Positions 7,166 to 15,558 of a stretch of 25,811 nucleotides of DNA are shown one piece after another; positions within the stretch are counted from its first letter, which is position 1; each line of letters opens with the position of its first letter. The notes under the pieces were generated by a model. It searched no databases, was not told the DNA's origin, and worked only from the letters and a program-made list of their open reading frames with translations. Source of the DNA: CAJQQY01 sp964352225. GTDB lineage: Bacteria > Bacteroidota > Bacteroidia > Chitinophagales > Saprospiraceae. Both the position numbers and the translations under genes were made by a program. The stretch covers positions 1-25,811 of the forward strand of contig CAYGRM010000045.1 of the NCBI GenBank assembly GCA_964352225.1, read 5' to 3'.

Positions 7166-10135
7166 TTACTTAACTATTTTTTTAATTATAAAATTATTAT
7201 CAGTTTTTATTTTCAAAAAATAAATTCCTTGAGGTAAATTTTTTAGATCAGCAATTTCTATTGAATGCTTTCCAATATTTTTTTCTAAAATATTTTTAAA
7301 AATGACTTGTCCATCAATAGAAACTATTTCTAAATCAATAACTGATTTTTCATTCAGTTTAAAATTAATGAATATATTTTCAGAAAATGGATTTGGAAAA
7401 ATTTCTACATTTGAAATCTCATTTTGAAATTCTTCGATCCCTACGTCGCATTTTGTATTAAAAACAAAAATATCAGAAAAATCACTTGAATTATTCGTAT
7501 CGCATATCGTTTGGATTCTAAATTCATAGGAACTACATTTTTCTAAATCAGTTATTAATTTTTCTAAATCTTCACTTTCATTAGAATCCCAAACGATGGT
7601 TCCTTCCTTCCGATATTCAATTAAAAATGATTCATAACTTGTCGAAGGTGCTTCCCACGTAATATTCAAACTATTGAAATTAACCTGAGTGGTATCAATC
7701 AAATTAGTAGCTGTGCAAGGAATCCCACTTCCTCCAATAATATTAACACAATAATCTTCAACCTCTCCAAAATCAATATCCTCACAAGGTGGTGGATTAG
7801 AGATATTGGTTCCTCCCCAACGCATCAAAACTCGCATTCGAGTTGAACCTGAAATGGCATTAGTTGGAATGGTCACAGTCTCACTTACCGTGGTATTTAC
7901 ATCGTCGGCAGGCGCTAAAATAGTTTCACCATCATCATCAAAATCACCATCTTGATTATAGTCAATCCACGCTCGGAAGTACTCTAAAAAATTGCTTCCC
8001 GAGTACCCTGGGGAAACTGAAATTTCATAAGATTCTCCAGCTTCAAGTTCAGTATCTGCCAAATTGGTGAAATCACCATAACCATCATTCGAAGTTGTCG
8101 AATTATTTAAGGTGTTAAAAGTGACATTGGCAATCCATTCTAGATTCGCACCACCACTTTCGATTTCGCAATAAGGTAAATCTCGACAGGCCCCGCAACC
8201 GCTTGTTTGGAAAGTAAGATATTCACTAAAATCACTAATACTTGTATCACAGTCAGTTCTGACATTCACCAAATACTCGGTGCAATTTTCCAATCCAAAA
8301 AAGGAATACTCACTAAGGTTGGTACTGATATTTACAGGAGGAATATTAGGATCGGTAGAAGTCAAAAATAAATAATAACCACCACTTGCTGCAAAAATAT
8401 CTGACCAATCTATTTGAGCTGAATTACTATTCGTAGCAATCAAAATTAAATCATCAGGAGCGACACAGCAACCTTCAGTAGAAAAAAAGTGACTATAAAT
8501 AAATCCACTTTGTTCACTCGAACAAACGGATTCGACTTGAACCTCATAGTCCGTGCAGGCTGTCAAATTATTGAGCAGAAATGGACTATCGACATTCGAA
8601 AGTGTTTCCCAATTTCCATTGGGTAATTCTCGATATCGAATATTAGCTGATTGGGTTGAATCATTTTCAATCCAAGTCAAAGTGGTCGAAATATCAATGA
8701 TGTTGGAAGAGGAAAGTGATGATGGTGGAGGGCAGACACCACAACTATCCATCAACATTTGTATACTATTATTTACATTTAGTCGCCCACCCGTAAATGT
8801 AATACCATCGAGGGAAACATTAGGATCTACGCCAGTTAAAATATAATCCTTCACCAATAATGCTGCAGCAGCAGGATCATTTAAGGCTAGAGCAGGAAGG
8901 TTGCTACAAGGAGCCGAATAAAGTAAACCAATTGCCCCCGTTACATGAGGTGTTGCAGCTGAAGTTCCTGCAAATAATCCATAATTATTATCAGGTTCGA
9001 TGGCCCAAGTCAATGCTCCAGGTGCACCAAGATCAATAGAAATTGCACCATACCCCGCATCTGAAAATTTGATGTCTGAACTATTGGTATTTGTCACACT
9101 TATCAAAAAATCACTTGTACAAGTGGTTGGCATATCACCTTCAATTTCTACATTGAAATTATCATTAGCAGTAGCACCACAATTTAAAATTCCATATTGA
9201 CCCAGCGTATCATAAAAAGCACACCACAATGGATAATCACTTGCCATACCTTGATCGACTCCCCAAGAAGCGTTGGTGGCAACCACAAATGCACCTTCTA
9301 TGCCATTCGTTTCATTATATTTTTTCCGATGGGAAAGTGGATAAGAATAGGAGGTTAAGATTTCATCTTCCATACCGCTGCCGCCAATCACCACCATAGT
9401 TTTAATATCCCAATTTACTCCAGCAACCCCAATATTATTATTTCCTTTTGCGCCAATAATTCCTGCCACCGAAGTTCCGTGATCGTCATTATTGAAAACA
9501 TTATCAGTCATGGAAAAAGAATTCCATCCTCGATAGTCATCCGTAAAACCATTGTTATCATCATCAATTCCATTGCCTTGTATCTCAGCATGATTCACCC
9601 AAATATTTCCAATCAAGTCTTCATGGTCATGATCGATCCCCGCATCGATGACACAAATCACAATGGTATCTCCATTGGCAGTTAGACCACCCGTCGCAAT
9701 GTCCCAAGCTAGGTCGGCATCAATATCAGCATCTGTAAGAGCACCATTAGTTCCATCATTAAGATATTGCCATTGATTGGAGAATTCAGGATCATTTGGG
9801 ATGGTGGAGCGTAGAGCTGTAAAATGATTAAATTGGGCATTTAAAATCGAAGGGTGTCTTTTTATTTTTTCTAAAAAAACTAACTCATCTATAAGAACGT
9901 AATTGATCTGAAGGAGCCAAATATTCAAGTCAGGAACGACTGACTTCTTGATCTCAAGCTGGGTAGAATCACCTTTGAAAAGTTGATATTCATCGACTAG
10001 TGAATGGATATTTTTATCATTTTTTAATTGTACTAAAATATCGCCTAGCTTATGATCAAGTTGTTGGGATAAAAGAGTAAAAGGGAAAATGAAAAAGAGC
10101 AAGGTGATAATTTTCGGAAGCTTTGAGATATACAT
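7166..10135 (-). CDS. Secreted subtilisin-like (S8) serine protease with T9SS type-A sorting domain
   Basis: ATG 10135 is preferred because it begins a clean signal peptide (MYISKLPKI, hydrophobic core, LLSQ|Q) and gives 989 residues; an upstream in-frame extension to 10207 adds a polar stretch with no signal character. A prodomain-like region (~26-125) precedes the S8 catalytic domain. The triad is Asp164 (VIDAGID), His219 (DDHGTSVAGI) and Ser392 (GTSAATPHVTG), with Asn288 in TNASWG as the likely oxyanion residue. Two Fn3-like segments, a GEVED domain (ending DFGEVEDYC) and a third Fn3-like segment follow. The C-terminal ~80 residues (EIFPNPFSENIFIN to IIKKIVK) are a type-A T9SS sorting domain, so the enzyme is exported and attached or released at the surface. 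The calcium-site-like DYNQDGDFDDDG lies in the GEVED region. All key residues are intact; the substrate is unknown. Confidence 0.95.
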   Translation of the reverse strand: MYISKLPKIITLLFFIFPFTLLSQQLDHKLGDILVQLKNDKNIHSLVDEYQLFKGDSTQLEIKKSVVPDLNIWLLQINYVLIDELVFLEKIKRHPSILNAQFNHFTALRSTIPNDPEFSNQWQYLNDGTNGALTDADIDADLAWDIATGGLTANGDTIVICVIDAGIDHDHEDLIGNIWVNHAEIQGNGIDDDNNGFTDDYRGWNSFSMTDNVFNNDDHGTSVAGIIGAKGNNNIGVAGVNWDIKTMVVIGGSGMEDEILTSYSYPLSHRKKYNETNGIEGAFVVATNASWGVDQGMASDYPLWCAFYDTLGQYGILNCGATANDNFNVEIEGDMPTTCTSDFLISVTNTNSSDIKFSDAGYGAISIDLGAPGALTWAIEPDNNYGLFAGTSAATPHVTGAIGLLYSAPCSNLPALALNDPAAAALLVKDYILTGVDPNVSLDGITFTGGRLNVNNSIQMLMDSCGVCPPPSSLSSSNIIDISTTLTWIENDSTQSANIRYRELPNGNWETLSNVDSPFLLNNLTACTDYEVQVESVCSSEQSGFIYSHFFSTEGCCVAPDDLILIATNSNSAQIDWSDIFAASGGYYLFLTSTDPNIPPVNISTNLSEYSFFGLENCTEYLVNVRTDCDTSISDFSEYLTFQTSGCGACRDLPYCEIESGGANLEWIANVTFNTLNNSTTSNDGYGDFTNLADTELEAGESYEISVSPGYSGSNFLEYFRAWIDYNQDGDFDDDGETILAPADDVNTTVSETVTIPTNAISGSTRMRVLMRWGGTNISNPPPCEDIDFGEVEDYCVNIIGGSGIPCTATNLIDTTQVNFNSLNITWEAPSTSYESFLIEYRKEGTIVWDSNESEDLEKLITDLEKCSSYEFRIQTICDTNNSSDFSDIFVFNTKCDVGIEEFQNEISNVEIFPNPFSENIFINFKLNEKSVIDLEIVSIDGQVIFKNILEKNIGKHSIEIADLKNLPQGIYFLKIKTDNNFIIKKIVK

Positions 10136-10283
10136 GGATTTATCATTTATTTCTAGTTCGGTTTGATAAAAATACGGGAAGTAAATATATGTTTCTTTTT
10201 TTGACAAAAGAAATAACCAAAAATGTGTTTTTGAAGACTGTAAATAATATAGAAACTATGCTTTTAATAGAACCCAAATCAAT

Positions 10284-10291
10284 TATATTTG
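10284..10291 (+). promoter_or_regulatory. Putative -7 box (TAnnTTTG) for aspartate kinase
   Basis: TATATTTG matches the Bacteroidota sigma-A -7 consensus TAnnTTTG and lies 26 bp before the aspartate-kinase ATG, implying a short leader. No clean TTTG -33 element was seen about 20 bp upstream, so the assignment rests on one box. The 181-bp gap also has to hold the divergent protease promoter. Confidence 0.45.
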
Positions 10292-10316
10292 CCGCCTAAA
10301 TTTCAAATAATTTAAA

Positions 10317-11612
10317 ATGAAAAAAAATATCAAAGTATTCAAGTTTGGTGGAGCATCAGTACAAGATGCTGATGCTATTCGGAACGTAGCGAATATTTTA
10401 AAAGATTATAAAAAAGAACGATTGCTAATTGTCATTTCCGCAATGGGAAAAACAACTAATGCTCTGGAAAAAGTAGTGCATGCTTTTTTTGATAAGAATG
10501 AAAATGCGAAGGATATTTTAAAAGAAATTCAAGCTCAACATATCGAAGTTTCGAAAGAACTTTTTGGCGAAAACCTTAACTTTGAAAAGGAAATTTCGAA
10601 AATTATTTCTCCTGTAAATAGATTGTTAGGGAAAGATAGTACCAAAGGGTATGATTTTGTTTATGATCAAATTGTTTCGTTGGGAGAGTTGCTTTCTACT
10701 AAAATGATTTCTACTTTTTTATCCAAAGAAAACTTGCAAAACCATTGGCTTGATGCACGGAAAATCATCAAAACTGATAATACCTATCGGGAAGGAAATG
10801 TAAATTGGGAATCAACTCAACGTAATATCTCAAGGAATGTAAATACGTTGTTACAGAAAAACGGATTTGTGATTACTCAGGGATTTATTGGTAGTTCTGA
10901 TGAGAAATCAACCATTACATTAGGAAGAGAAGGATCTGATTTTACGGCAGCTATTTTCTCTTATTGTTTGGACGCTGAAAGTATGAGTATTTGGAAAGAC
11001 GTTCCAGGGATTTTGACTGGTGATCCTCGGTTATTTAAAAAAGTAGAAAAGATAGACCGGCTATCTTATAAGGAAGCTATCGAGATGACTTATTATGGGG
11101 CAAAAGTAATTCACCCAAAAACTATTAAGCCTCTTCAAAACAAAAGTATTCCGATGTATGTAAAATCATTTTTGGATCCAGCAGGAGAGGGGACTTTTAT
11201 TGGAGCGGATGTGGATGCTTTATATCCTCCAGTTGTGGTGGTGGAGAAGGACCAAGTGCTACTACAAATTTCGACTAAAGACTTTTCATTTGTGGCTGAG
11301 CATCATCTAAGTTTTATTTTTAAATTATTTACGAAGTATCGAACGAAAGTAAATATGATGCAAAATATGGCAATTAGCTTTTCAGTTTGTGTTACAATGA
11401 AAGACTTGGAGCGACTGACAAGTTTAATTCAAGAACTTAAAGAAACATTCAATGTGGTCATTGAAAAAGATTTAGAATTAATCACCATAAGGCATTATCA
11501 TAAATCGGTCATTGAACAAATGAAAAAACATAAAATAGTTATGTTGGAGGAACGGATTCAGCAAACGATTCAAATGGTAATGAAAAATGTTCCGGTGATG
11601 GAAAGAAGATAA
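10317..11612 (+). CDS. lysC: Aspartate kinase (monofunctional)
   Basis: This cytoplasmic enzyme phosphorylates L-aspartate, the first step toward lysine, threonine, methionine and diaminopimelate. The 431-residue protein begins with the kinase signature KFGGASV (residues 9-15). It has the GREGSDFTAA segment (~203-212) and the nucleotide-site segment IWKDVPGILTGDPR (~225-238), followed by HPKTIKPL. From ~314 (VLLQISTKDFSFV) the C-terminal part looks like an ACT-type regulatory region, somewhat diverged. No homoserine dehydrogenase domain is fused, so it is a monofunctional type. It is alone on its strand, with a short leader and a downstream terminator at 11772-11803. The family is clear; which end product gives feedback inhibition cannot be told from sequence. 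The Tdh and Kbl genes elsewhere in the window act at the opposite, degradative end of threonine metabolism. Confidence 0.94.
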   Translation: MKKNIKVFKFGGASVQDADAIRNVANILKDYKKERLLIVISAMGKTTNALEKVVHAFFDKNENAKDILKEIQAQHIEVSKELFGENLNFEKEISKIISPVNRLLGKDSTKGYDFVYDQIVSLGELLSTKMISTFLSKENLQNHWLDARKIIKTDNTYREGNVNWESTQRNISRNVNTLLQKNGFVITQGFIGSSDEKSTITLGREGSDFTAAIFSYCLDAESMSIWKDVPGILTGDPRLFKKVEKIDRLSYKEAIEMTYYGAKVIHPKTIKPLQNKSIPMYVKSFLDPAGEGTFIGADVDALYPPVVVVEKDQVLLQISTKDFSFVAEHHLSFIFKLFTKYRTKVNMMQNMAISFSVCVTMKDLERLTSLIQELKETFNVVIEKDLELITIRHYHKSVIEQMKKHKIVMLEERIQQTIQMVMKNVPVMERR

Positions 11613-11771
11613 AATTTCAATAAAATGGGTAGTTTTTACTTATATGAAAAATACCAATTTGAAGGTAGAAAAATGAGGTCGGTTATTTGTATTTTTGAAA
11701 AGCAGGTAATTTTTATATGATCTGCTATGAAATGAAATAAGTTTTTAATCGTCCTTTTAAATATTGTCTTG

Positions 11772-11803
11772 AGCAGCACAAATTTTTTGTGCTGCTTTTT
11801 TTT
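11772..11803 (+). terminator. Intrinsic terminator
   Basis: An 11-bp perfect stem, AGCAGCACAAA (11772-11782) with TTTGTGCTGCT (11786-11796), has a TTT loop and runs into a T8 tract. It is 160 bp past the aspartate-kinase stop, which is rather far. It may end a longer 3' UTR or a separate small transcript. Confidence 0.9.
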
Positions 11804-11916
11804 ATGAAAGTTAGTTTTTCTTTTTTAGTTATTCGGGGTAGCATTCTTGAACTAAATAGATTTTATTTTCTAATCAATGCAAGTCATAGATTTTAACATA
11901 TTAAATAAAATGGCAA

Positions 11917-11924
11917 TATTTTTG
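11917..11924 (+). promoter_or_regulatory. Putative -7 box (TAnnTTTG) upstream of the 62-residue ORF
   Basis: TATTTTTG matches TAnnTTTG. The -33 region is only T-rich (TTTT at 11891-11894), so support is partial. A start near 11931 would leave a leader of about 190 nt before ATG 12119. Confidence 0.35.
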
Positions 11925-12118
11925 CTGAAAAAAGTATATTAGATAAAACTCTGATCAATGCAAAATTTGAGGATCAGCAATAGAATTAAGTACAATATCA
12001 AAATAAATTGATAGGAAGAGAATCCTTAATTATAGTTTTTACATCTCTTAAGGACTTTCTAAAACAGAGTTTGTTAATATTTTGCGTAAGTATTTTTTTA
12101 CCTCTAAAAATAGTTGAT

Positions 12119-12307
12119 ATGGATAGTACTGATTTCAATAAATTGATGGGATTACTCTCTAAATTTACTGCAGCTACAGAAAAAGCAAATCGAACAGATG
12201 GTACTTTTAAAAAATATCATTATTCCTCAATTGTACAATTACGAGAATTACCGCAACAACTTAGACGCATCGAACAAGGTCTTCGAACGGCAAAAATTAT
12301 AAAATAA
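12119..12307 (+). CDS. Small unknown protein, 62 residues
   Basis: From ATG 12119 the frame encodes 62 residues beginning MDSTDFNKLMGLLSKF and ending RRIEQGLRTAKIIK. It is charged, mostly helical in appearance and basic toward the C-terminus (QLRELPQQLRRIEQGLR), with no signal peptide, membrane segment or recognised domain. The frame is open upstream to a TTG at 12008, but that extension is AT-rich and hydrophobic and looks like leader rather than protein. It lies 154 bp upstream of the cysteine-rich gene on the same strand. Both genes have a TATTTTTG box and an ATCAATG motif upstream, which hints at shared control. Whether it is expressed is uncertain. Confidence 0.45.
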   Translation: MDSTDFNKLMGLLSKFTAATEKANRTDGTFKKYHYSSIVQLRELPQQLRRIEQGLRTAKIIK

Positions 12308-12390
12308 AAATTGATTTTTTAATATTTATTGTCGACCAACTTCACTTCACTTTTCTTTATCAAAATACACTATTACTTTTTTCTCTAATC

Positions 12391-12398
12391 TATTTTTG
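12391..12398 (+). promoter_or_regulatory. Putative -7 box upstream of the cysteine-rich gene
   Basis: TATTTTTG matches TAnnTTTG and is 63 bp before ATG 12462. It overlaps the left arm of the palindrome at 12396-12410. No clear TTTG -33 element was seen. Confidence 0.4.
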
Positions 12399-12410
12399 AT
12401 CAATGATCAA
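12396..12410. promoter_or_regulatory. 15-bp palindrome, candidate operator
   Basis: TTGATCA (12396-12402) and TGATCAA (12404-12410) form a perfect inverted repeat around one central base. Overlap with the putative -7 box puts it where a repressor would act. It shares ATCAATG with the two repeats upstream of the 62-residue ORF. Confidence 0.4.
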
Positions 12411-12461
12411 GAACAGGGTAGGGCTTATTAACCCTAATCTAAATTAACTAAACTGACTATT

Positions 12462-13346
12462 ATGATTTTAAAATTTAACATTACCGCTTCTCAACAGAAT
12501 TCTTTTACGGTTGCTCAAGCTGCCAAAGTAGATGCAGGAGTAGAGATTTTTAAGCAAGTAATTTGTAGCGAAGAATTTTTAAATAAAGTGAATAATTTTC
12601 AATGGAGAACTTCTGAAGGAGTAGCTTTTAATCGTTTTTATTTGAGCAAGGGAATGTCTAATCATCAAATTGGAGATGTCATTTGTAAAGGTTTAAATCG
12701 GGAATATGATTTGATAAATGTCGTAAAACCAAACGCTGTTCCTGTCTTGAATATCATTCCATGCACCAATCAAAAAGAAGCTGAAAGTTTTTATAACAAT
12801 ACATTGACATGTTGTCTTGGGGTAGATACTAATATGCTCAATAATAGTTGGTATACTCCAGTTCATGTAGCATGTGCTATTATGCATGAATGGTGTTGTT
12901 GGAATGGATTTAATTGTAGTCCAACTTCTACGAAAATGGAGAATTGGTCAGGAAATACAGTTCCTGTTGCCTGTGCTTGGATGACCAAAGATGTTGCTGC
13001 TGCTGTATGTAATAGTACGGAGGTATCAAACTGGTGTAGTATGATTAATAACCGAACTTTTGATTATGGTGCATGCAGTACAACTTACTTATCTTCATCT
13101 CCAAGTGTCAACTGCATTTCTCCAATTGTAAAAATGGATGAGTGTATCAATATGATGGAAATGGAATTAAATTGGTTAACAGCGTGTGAAAATATTACCC
13201 ATGATGTCACCAATCGAATTACTGTTTTGAATAATTGCATGTCCATGATGACTCAGATGAAATTAAATATTTGTAATACAACGATGGACGGAAGTGATTG
13301 GGCTTGTGTTCCAGTAAATTCAATATCATCGATCAGCTCTAATTGA
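12462..13346 (+). CDS. Cysteine-rich unknown protein with a metzincin-like motif altered to HExxCxxGxxC
   Basis: The 294-residue protein has no signal peptide or membrane segment. It contains 19 cysteines and only four histidines, and is rich in Asn, Met, Thr and Trp. At residues 142-152 it reads HEWCCWNGFNC. This keeps the spacing of the zinc-protease motif HExxHxxGxxH, with the second and third histidine positions replaced by Cys146 and Cys152; His142, Glu143 and Gly149 are kept. The surrounding layout resembles small Bacteroidota HEWxHxxGFxH proteins: an early 'eFlnkVnnF' segment, then 'lSnhQigdvI' (~62-75), then a hydrophobic helix before HEW. That resemblance is from memory and was not searched. 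It could be an inactive paralog, a protein with a Cys-ligated metal site, or a target-binding decoy. It lies downstream of the 62-residue ORF and ends at a strong terminator. No frameshift is visible around the motif. Confidence 0.75.
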   Translation: MILKFNITASQQNSFTVAQAAKVDAGVEIFKQVICSEEFLNKVNNFQWRTSEGVAFNRFYLSKGMSNHQIGDVICKGLNREYDLINVVKPNAVPVLNIIPCTNQKEAESFYNNTLTCCLGVDTNMLNNSWYTPVHVACAIMHEWCCWNGFNCSPTSTKMENWSGNTVPVACAWMTKDVAAAVCNSTEVSNWCSMINNRTFDYGACSTTYLSSSPSVNCISPIVKMDECINMMEMELNWLTACENITHDVTNRITVLNNCMSMMTQMKLNICNTTMDGSDWACVPVNSISSISSN

Positions 13347-13376
13347 TAAAAAATTGAATTGAAATAATCATAGAAA

Positions 13377-13408
13377 AAGCCCAATCAAAATACATTTTGA
13401 TTGGGCTT
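13377..13408. terminator. Bidirectional intrinsic terminator
   Basis: A 15-bp perfect inverted repeat, AAGCCCAATCAAAAT (13377-13391) with its complement at 13394-13408, lies between the convergent cysteine-rich gene (stop 13346) and the surface-protein gene (stop 13433). A-rich sequence on the left and a T-rich stretch on the right allow it to work in both directions. Confidence 0.9.
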
Positions 13409-13432
13409 CACTTTTATTTATAAAATTATTAC

Positions 13433-15445
13433 CTAGTTTACTTTGGTGAATTTCAGAATTCGGCTTCCTTCTTCGCTAGTGATTCTTAAGAAGTAAATTC
13501 CAGTATTTTGGATGTTTGCAGTTTCAGTTGAGATTTGATATTTCCCAGATTCGAAACTAATTTTATTGGTGAAAATTCTTTGCCCATTTCGATTGAAAAT
13601 TTCGATGAAGGCATCTTCGATTTCTTGATCAAGACTTTCTATTTGAATTAGATCTTCAACTGGATTCGGGTATAAGTTTACTTTTCCATCATTGATGATT
13701 TGATGATCAACTGAGTTAGTAATACTTTCCGTTCCGATGGCAAAGAATTGTAGTCCGAATGGAGGAGGATCACTCATTAAGTTGGAAGTAATCGTTCCCG
13801 ATGAACCAGGATCAATACTACCGGTAATTTCTGACCTACCATAGTTTTCCCAAAAATTAAATGTAGAGTCATTCATTCCCACGACAACCATAGAATTAAT
13901 GTCTGAAAGGTCTGAGGTTTCTCCATTCATCCAATGTAAAGTAACATTTACATCTTCACTATTTTCTTTTTTATCTATTTCCCAATATCCACTTTGGCTC
14001 ACATCAGTAAGACTTTCTACTAATCCTAATCCGAATGGAGGGGGATCACTAAAATATTGAGCTGTATACTCTGATTGGGAAGATGTTAATTCAGAAATAG
14101 AAATTGGAGCATAAATTCCATTAGCACCTATTGGAAATAAAAATGGCTCTCCGTTGGTAGATCCTTTTTTTATCATTGGTCCATCAACAAAAGAAGTGTT
14201 ACTTCCCCCTTCAATACTTCCTCCTTCCTCAATGATTAAAATTCCAGAATTTGTGGTTTTGATATTTCCATTCGATAAAACCAAAGAGTTATTGACTACC
14301 ATCGGGCCTTCTAACTCCATCGGTTCATCAGAGGTATTATTAAAAATTAAATTGGAAAGATTGAGCGAGTCGAATCCACTATTAGGAAGATTAGTAGCAG
14401 GAATAAGCTGTGGATTTTCTCCGTTGAAGGTCAAAGAGCCAGATTCATCCATTTCAATTGCGCCATAAATAGAAGGTCTAACAATGTTTCCACCTAAGGA
14501 TAAATTGGAATTATCTGAAAGAGAAATTTTTACATCTCCATCACTTTTAGCATCAAAGGTAATATCGCCACCAATAATCATATTGGCATTTTCTCCAGAA
14601 AAGTCTATAGTTATTGGAGAGTTTGAAATGGTTGAGACGATATCTAAATTTCCATTGACAGTAAAGTTTCCATCGTTAGTTAATGATCCGAAGACGAATG
14701 AACTATTTTGACCAGAGTTGATCATGGATGCATTTCCCTGGACGGTTATAGTAGAGGTAGATGCAGTTTTTACCAAAAAGTTTTTTCCTCCAGTCATTTC
14801 CATTATGACATCTCCATAAAAAATTACATCTGCTTCATCCTTTAATTCAATAAAAAATTCTTTTCCATTTCCAATTTTGAAAAAAGTATTTCCTGCAACA
14901 GAAAGAACAGTTGTATTATCTAATCGAATTTCAAAACCTGCTTCCTCATTTTCGTTGGCATTTTTATAATCATAAATGAAATCTCCAACTACGTTCATTC
15001 TACCTTCATCTATCATAAAAAATGAAAGCTTTCCTATTCCTACATTTTCTTCAGTTCTTTGGAAGTGAATGTTTCCATAAACGTTTAAGGTTGCTTGGTT
15101 TTGTATTTTTAACTCTATGTCCTCATTGAAATTATAAGATGTTAGAATTAAATCATTGTTGACCGAAAGAATACTTTCATTAGAAATATTTAGTTTAGTA
15201 TCATTATTATCTGTTTGATTATAGATTTCAATTCTACCAACAGAATAATTTAAATCAGAACTATTATAGGTAACTGAGTAACCATTGATAATAGCAGTAT
15301 CGGTTGAACCTGGGATTTCATTTAAATCCCAGGTACTAGTCGAATTCCAATTCCCATTTGAGATGGCATGGAAAATAGTAGCGTTTGATGAAAAAGAAAA
15401 TAAAAAAAGTAGTGGGGTAAGAATAGTAGAGATACGGTATTTCAT
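13433..15445 (-). CDS. Secreted surface protein with T9SS type-A sorting domain (paralog A)
   Basis: The 670-residue protein starts with a signal peptide (MKYRISTILTPLLFLFSF, then SSNA|T). It continues with SNGNWNSTSTWDLNEIPG and a long region (~25-400) of short beta-strand-like repeats with NVYGNIHF, NVVGDF and TVQGNASM-type strands, suggesting a beta-helix or G8-like fold. At ~400-575 is a beta-sandwich-like segment of a type common in Bacteroidota secreted proteins (LFPIGANGIYAPISI, GYWEI, VTLHWMNG), bounded by two SDPPPFG motifs. The last ~80 residues (NLYPNPVEDLIQIES to RILKFTKVN) are a type-A T9SS sorting domain. It is the shorter paralog of the protein encoded at 15605-17860 and lacks that protein's Fn3-like insert. 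No catalytic motif was seen, so a structural or adhesive role is inferred. Confidence 0.9.
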   Translation of the reverse strand: MKYRISTILTPLLFLFSFSSNATIFHAISNGNWNSTSTWDLNEIPGSTDTAIINGYSVTYNSSDLNYSVGRIEIYNQTDNNDTKLNISNESILSVNNDLILTSYNFNEDIELKIQNQATLNVYGNIHFQRTEENVGIGKLSFFMIDEGRMNVVGDFIYDYKNANENEEAGFEIRLDNTTVLSVAGNTFFKIGNGKEFFIELKDEADVIFYGDVIMEMTGGKNFLVKTASTSTITVQGNASMINSGQNSSFVFGSLTNDGNFTVNGNLDIVSTISNSPITIDFSGENANMIIGGDITFDAKSDGDVKISLSDNSNLSLGGNIVRPSIYGAIEMDESGSLTFNGENPQLIPATNLPNSGFDSLNLSNLIFNNTSDEPMELEGPMVVNNSLVLSNGNIKTTNSGILIIEEGGSIEGGSNTSFVDGPMIKKGSTNGEPFLFPIGANGIYAPISISELTSSQSEYTAQYFSDPPPFGLGLVESLTDVSQSGYWEIDKKENSEDVNVTLHWMNGETSDLSDINSMVVVGMNDSTFNFWENYGRSEITGSIDPGSSGTITSNLMSDPPPFGLQFFAIGTESITNSVDHQIINDGKVNLYPNPVEDLIQIESLDQEIEDAFIEIFNRNGQRIFTNKISFESGKYQISTETANIQNTGIYFLRITSEEGSRILKFTKVN

Positions 15446-15558
15446 AAAAATAGATTTTGGGAATGGGTCGTTAGGGAGACCTTGAATGGGTGTAAATTAA
15501 TAGGAGGGATATCGAGTAATTGTAGACAATTTTATTGCCAAATATTTCATAATTGAAA

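Larger units (their letters stand above)
11613..12118. other. Long intergenic region with a terminator and regulatory motifs
   Basis: About 500 bp lie between aspartate kinase and the 62-residue ORF. They hold a terminator (11772-11803), a TATTTTTG -7-like box (11917-11924) and two copies of ATCAATGCAA (11873-11882, 11954-11963). CTGATC (11951-11956) and GATCAG (11972-11977) form an inverted pair around the second copy. A 7-bp inverted pair TCCTTAA (12023-12029) / TTAAGGA (12048-12054) is also present. No convincing additional gene was found. Confidence 0.5.

Noticed and set aside
10136..10207. N-terminal extension of the subtilisin gene to the first in-frame start
   Set aside because: The added 24 residues are polar and would bury the signal peptide; ATG 10135 starts a clean signal sequence.
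11625..11720. 31-codon ORF after aspartate kinase
   Set aside because: It is short, has no recognised sequence features and overlaps the possible small-RNA hairpin; chance frames of this length are expected.
12008..12118. TTG start and 37-residue extension for the 62-residue ORF
   Set aside because: The stretch is AT-rich leader-like DNA with an inverted repeat, and the ATG at 12119 gives a more coherent small protein; not excluded.
12880..12920. Frameshift or sequencing error explaining the Cys substitutions
   Set aside because: The frame is continuous for 294 codons and both changes are whole-residue substitutions at exact motif positions, with cysteines common elsewhere in the protein.
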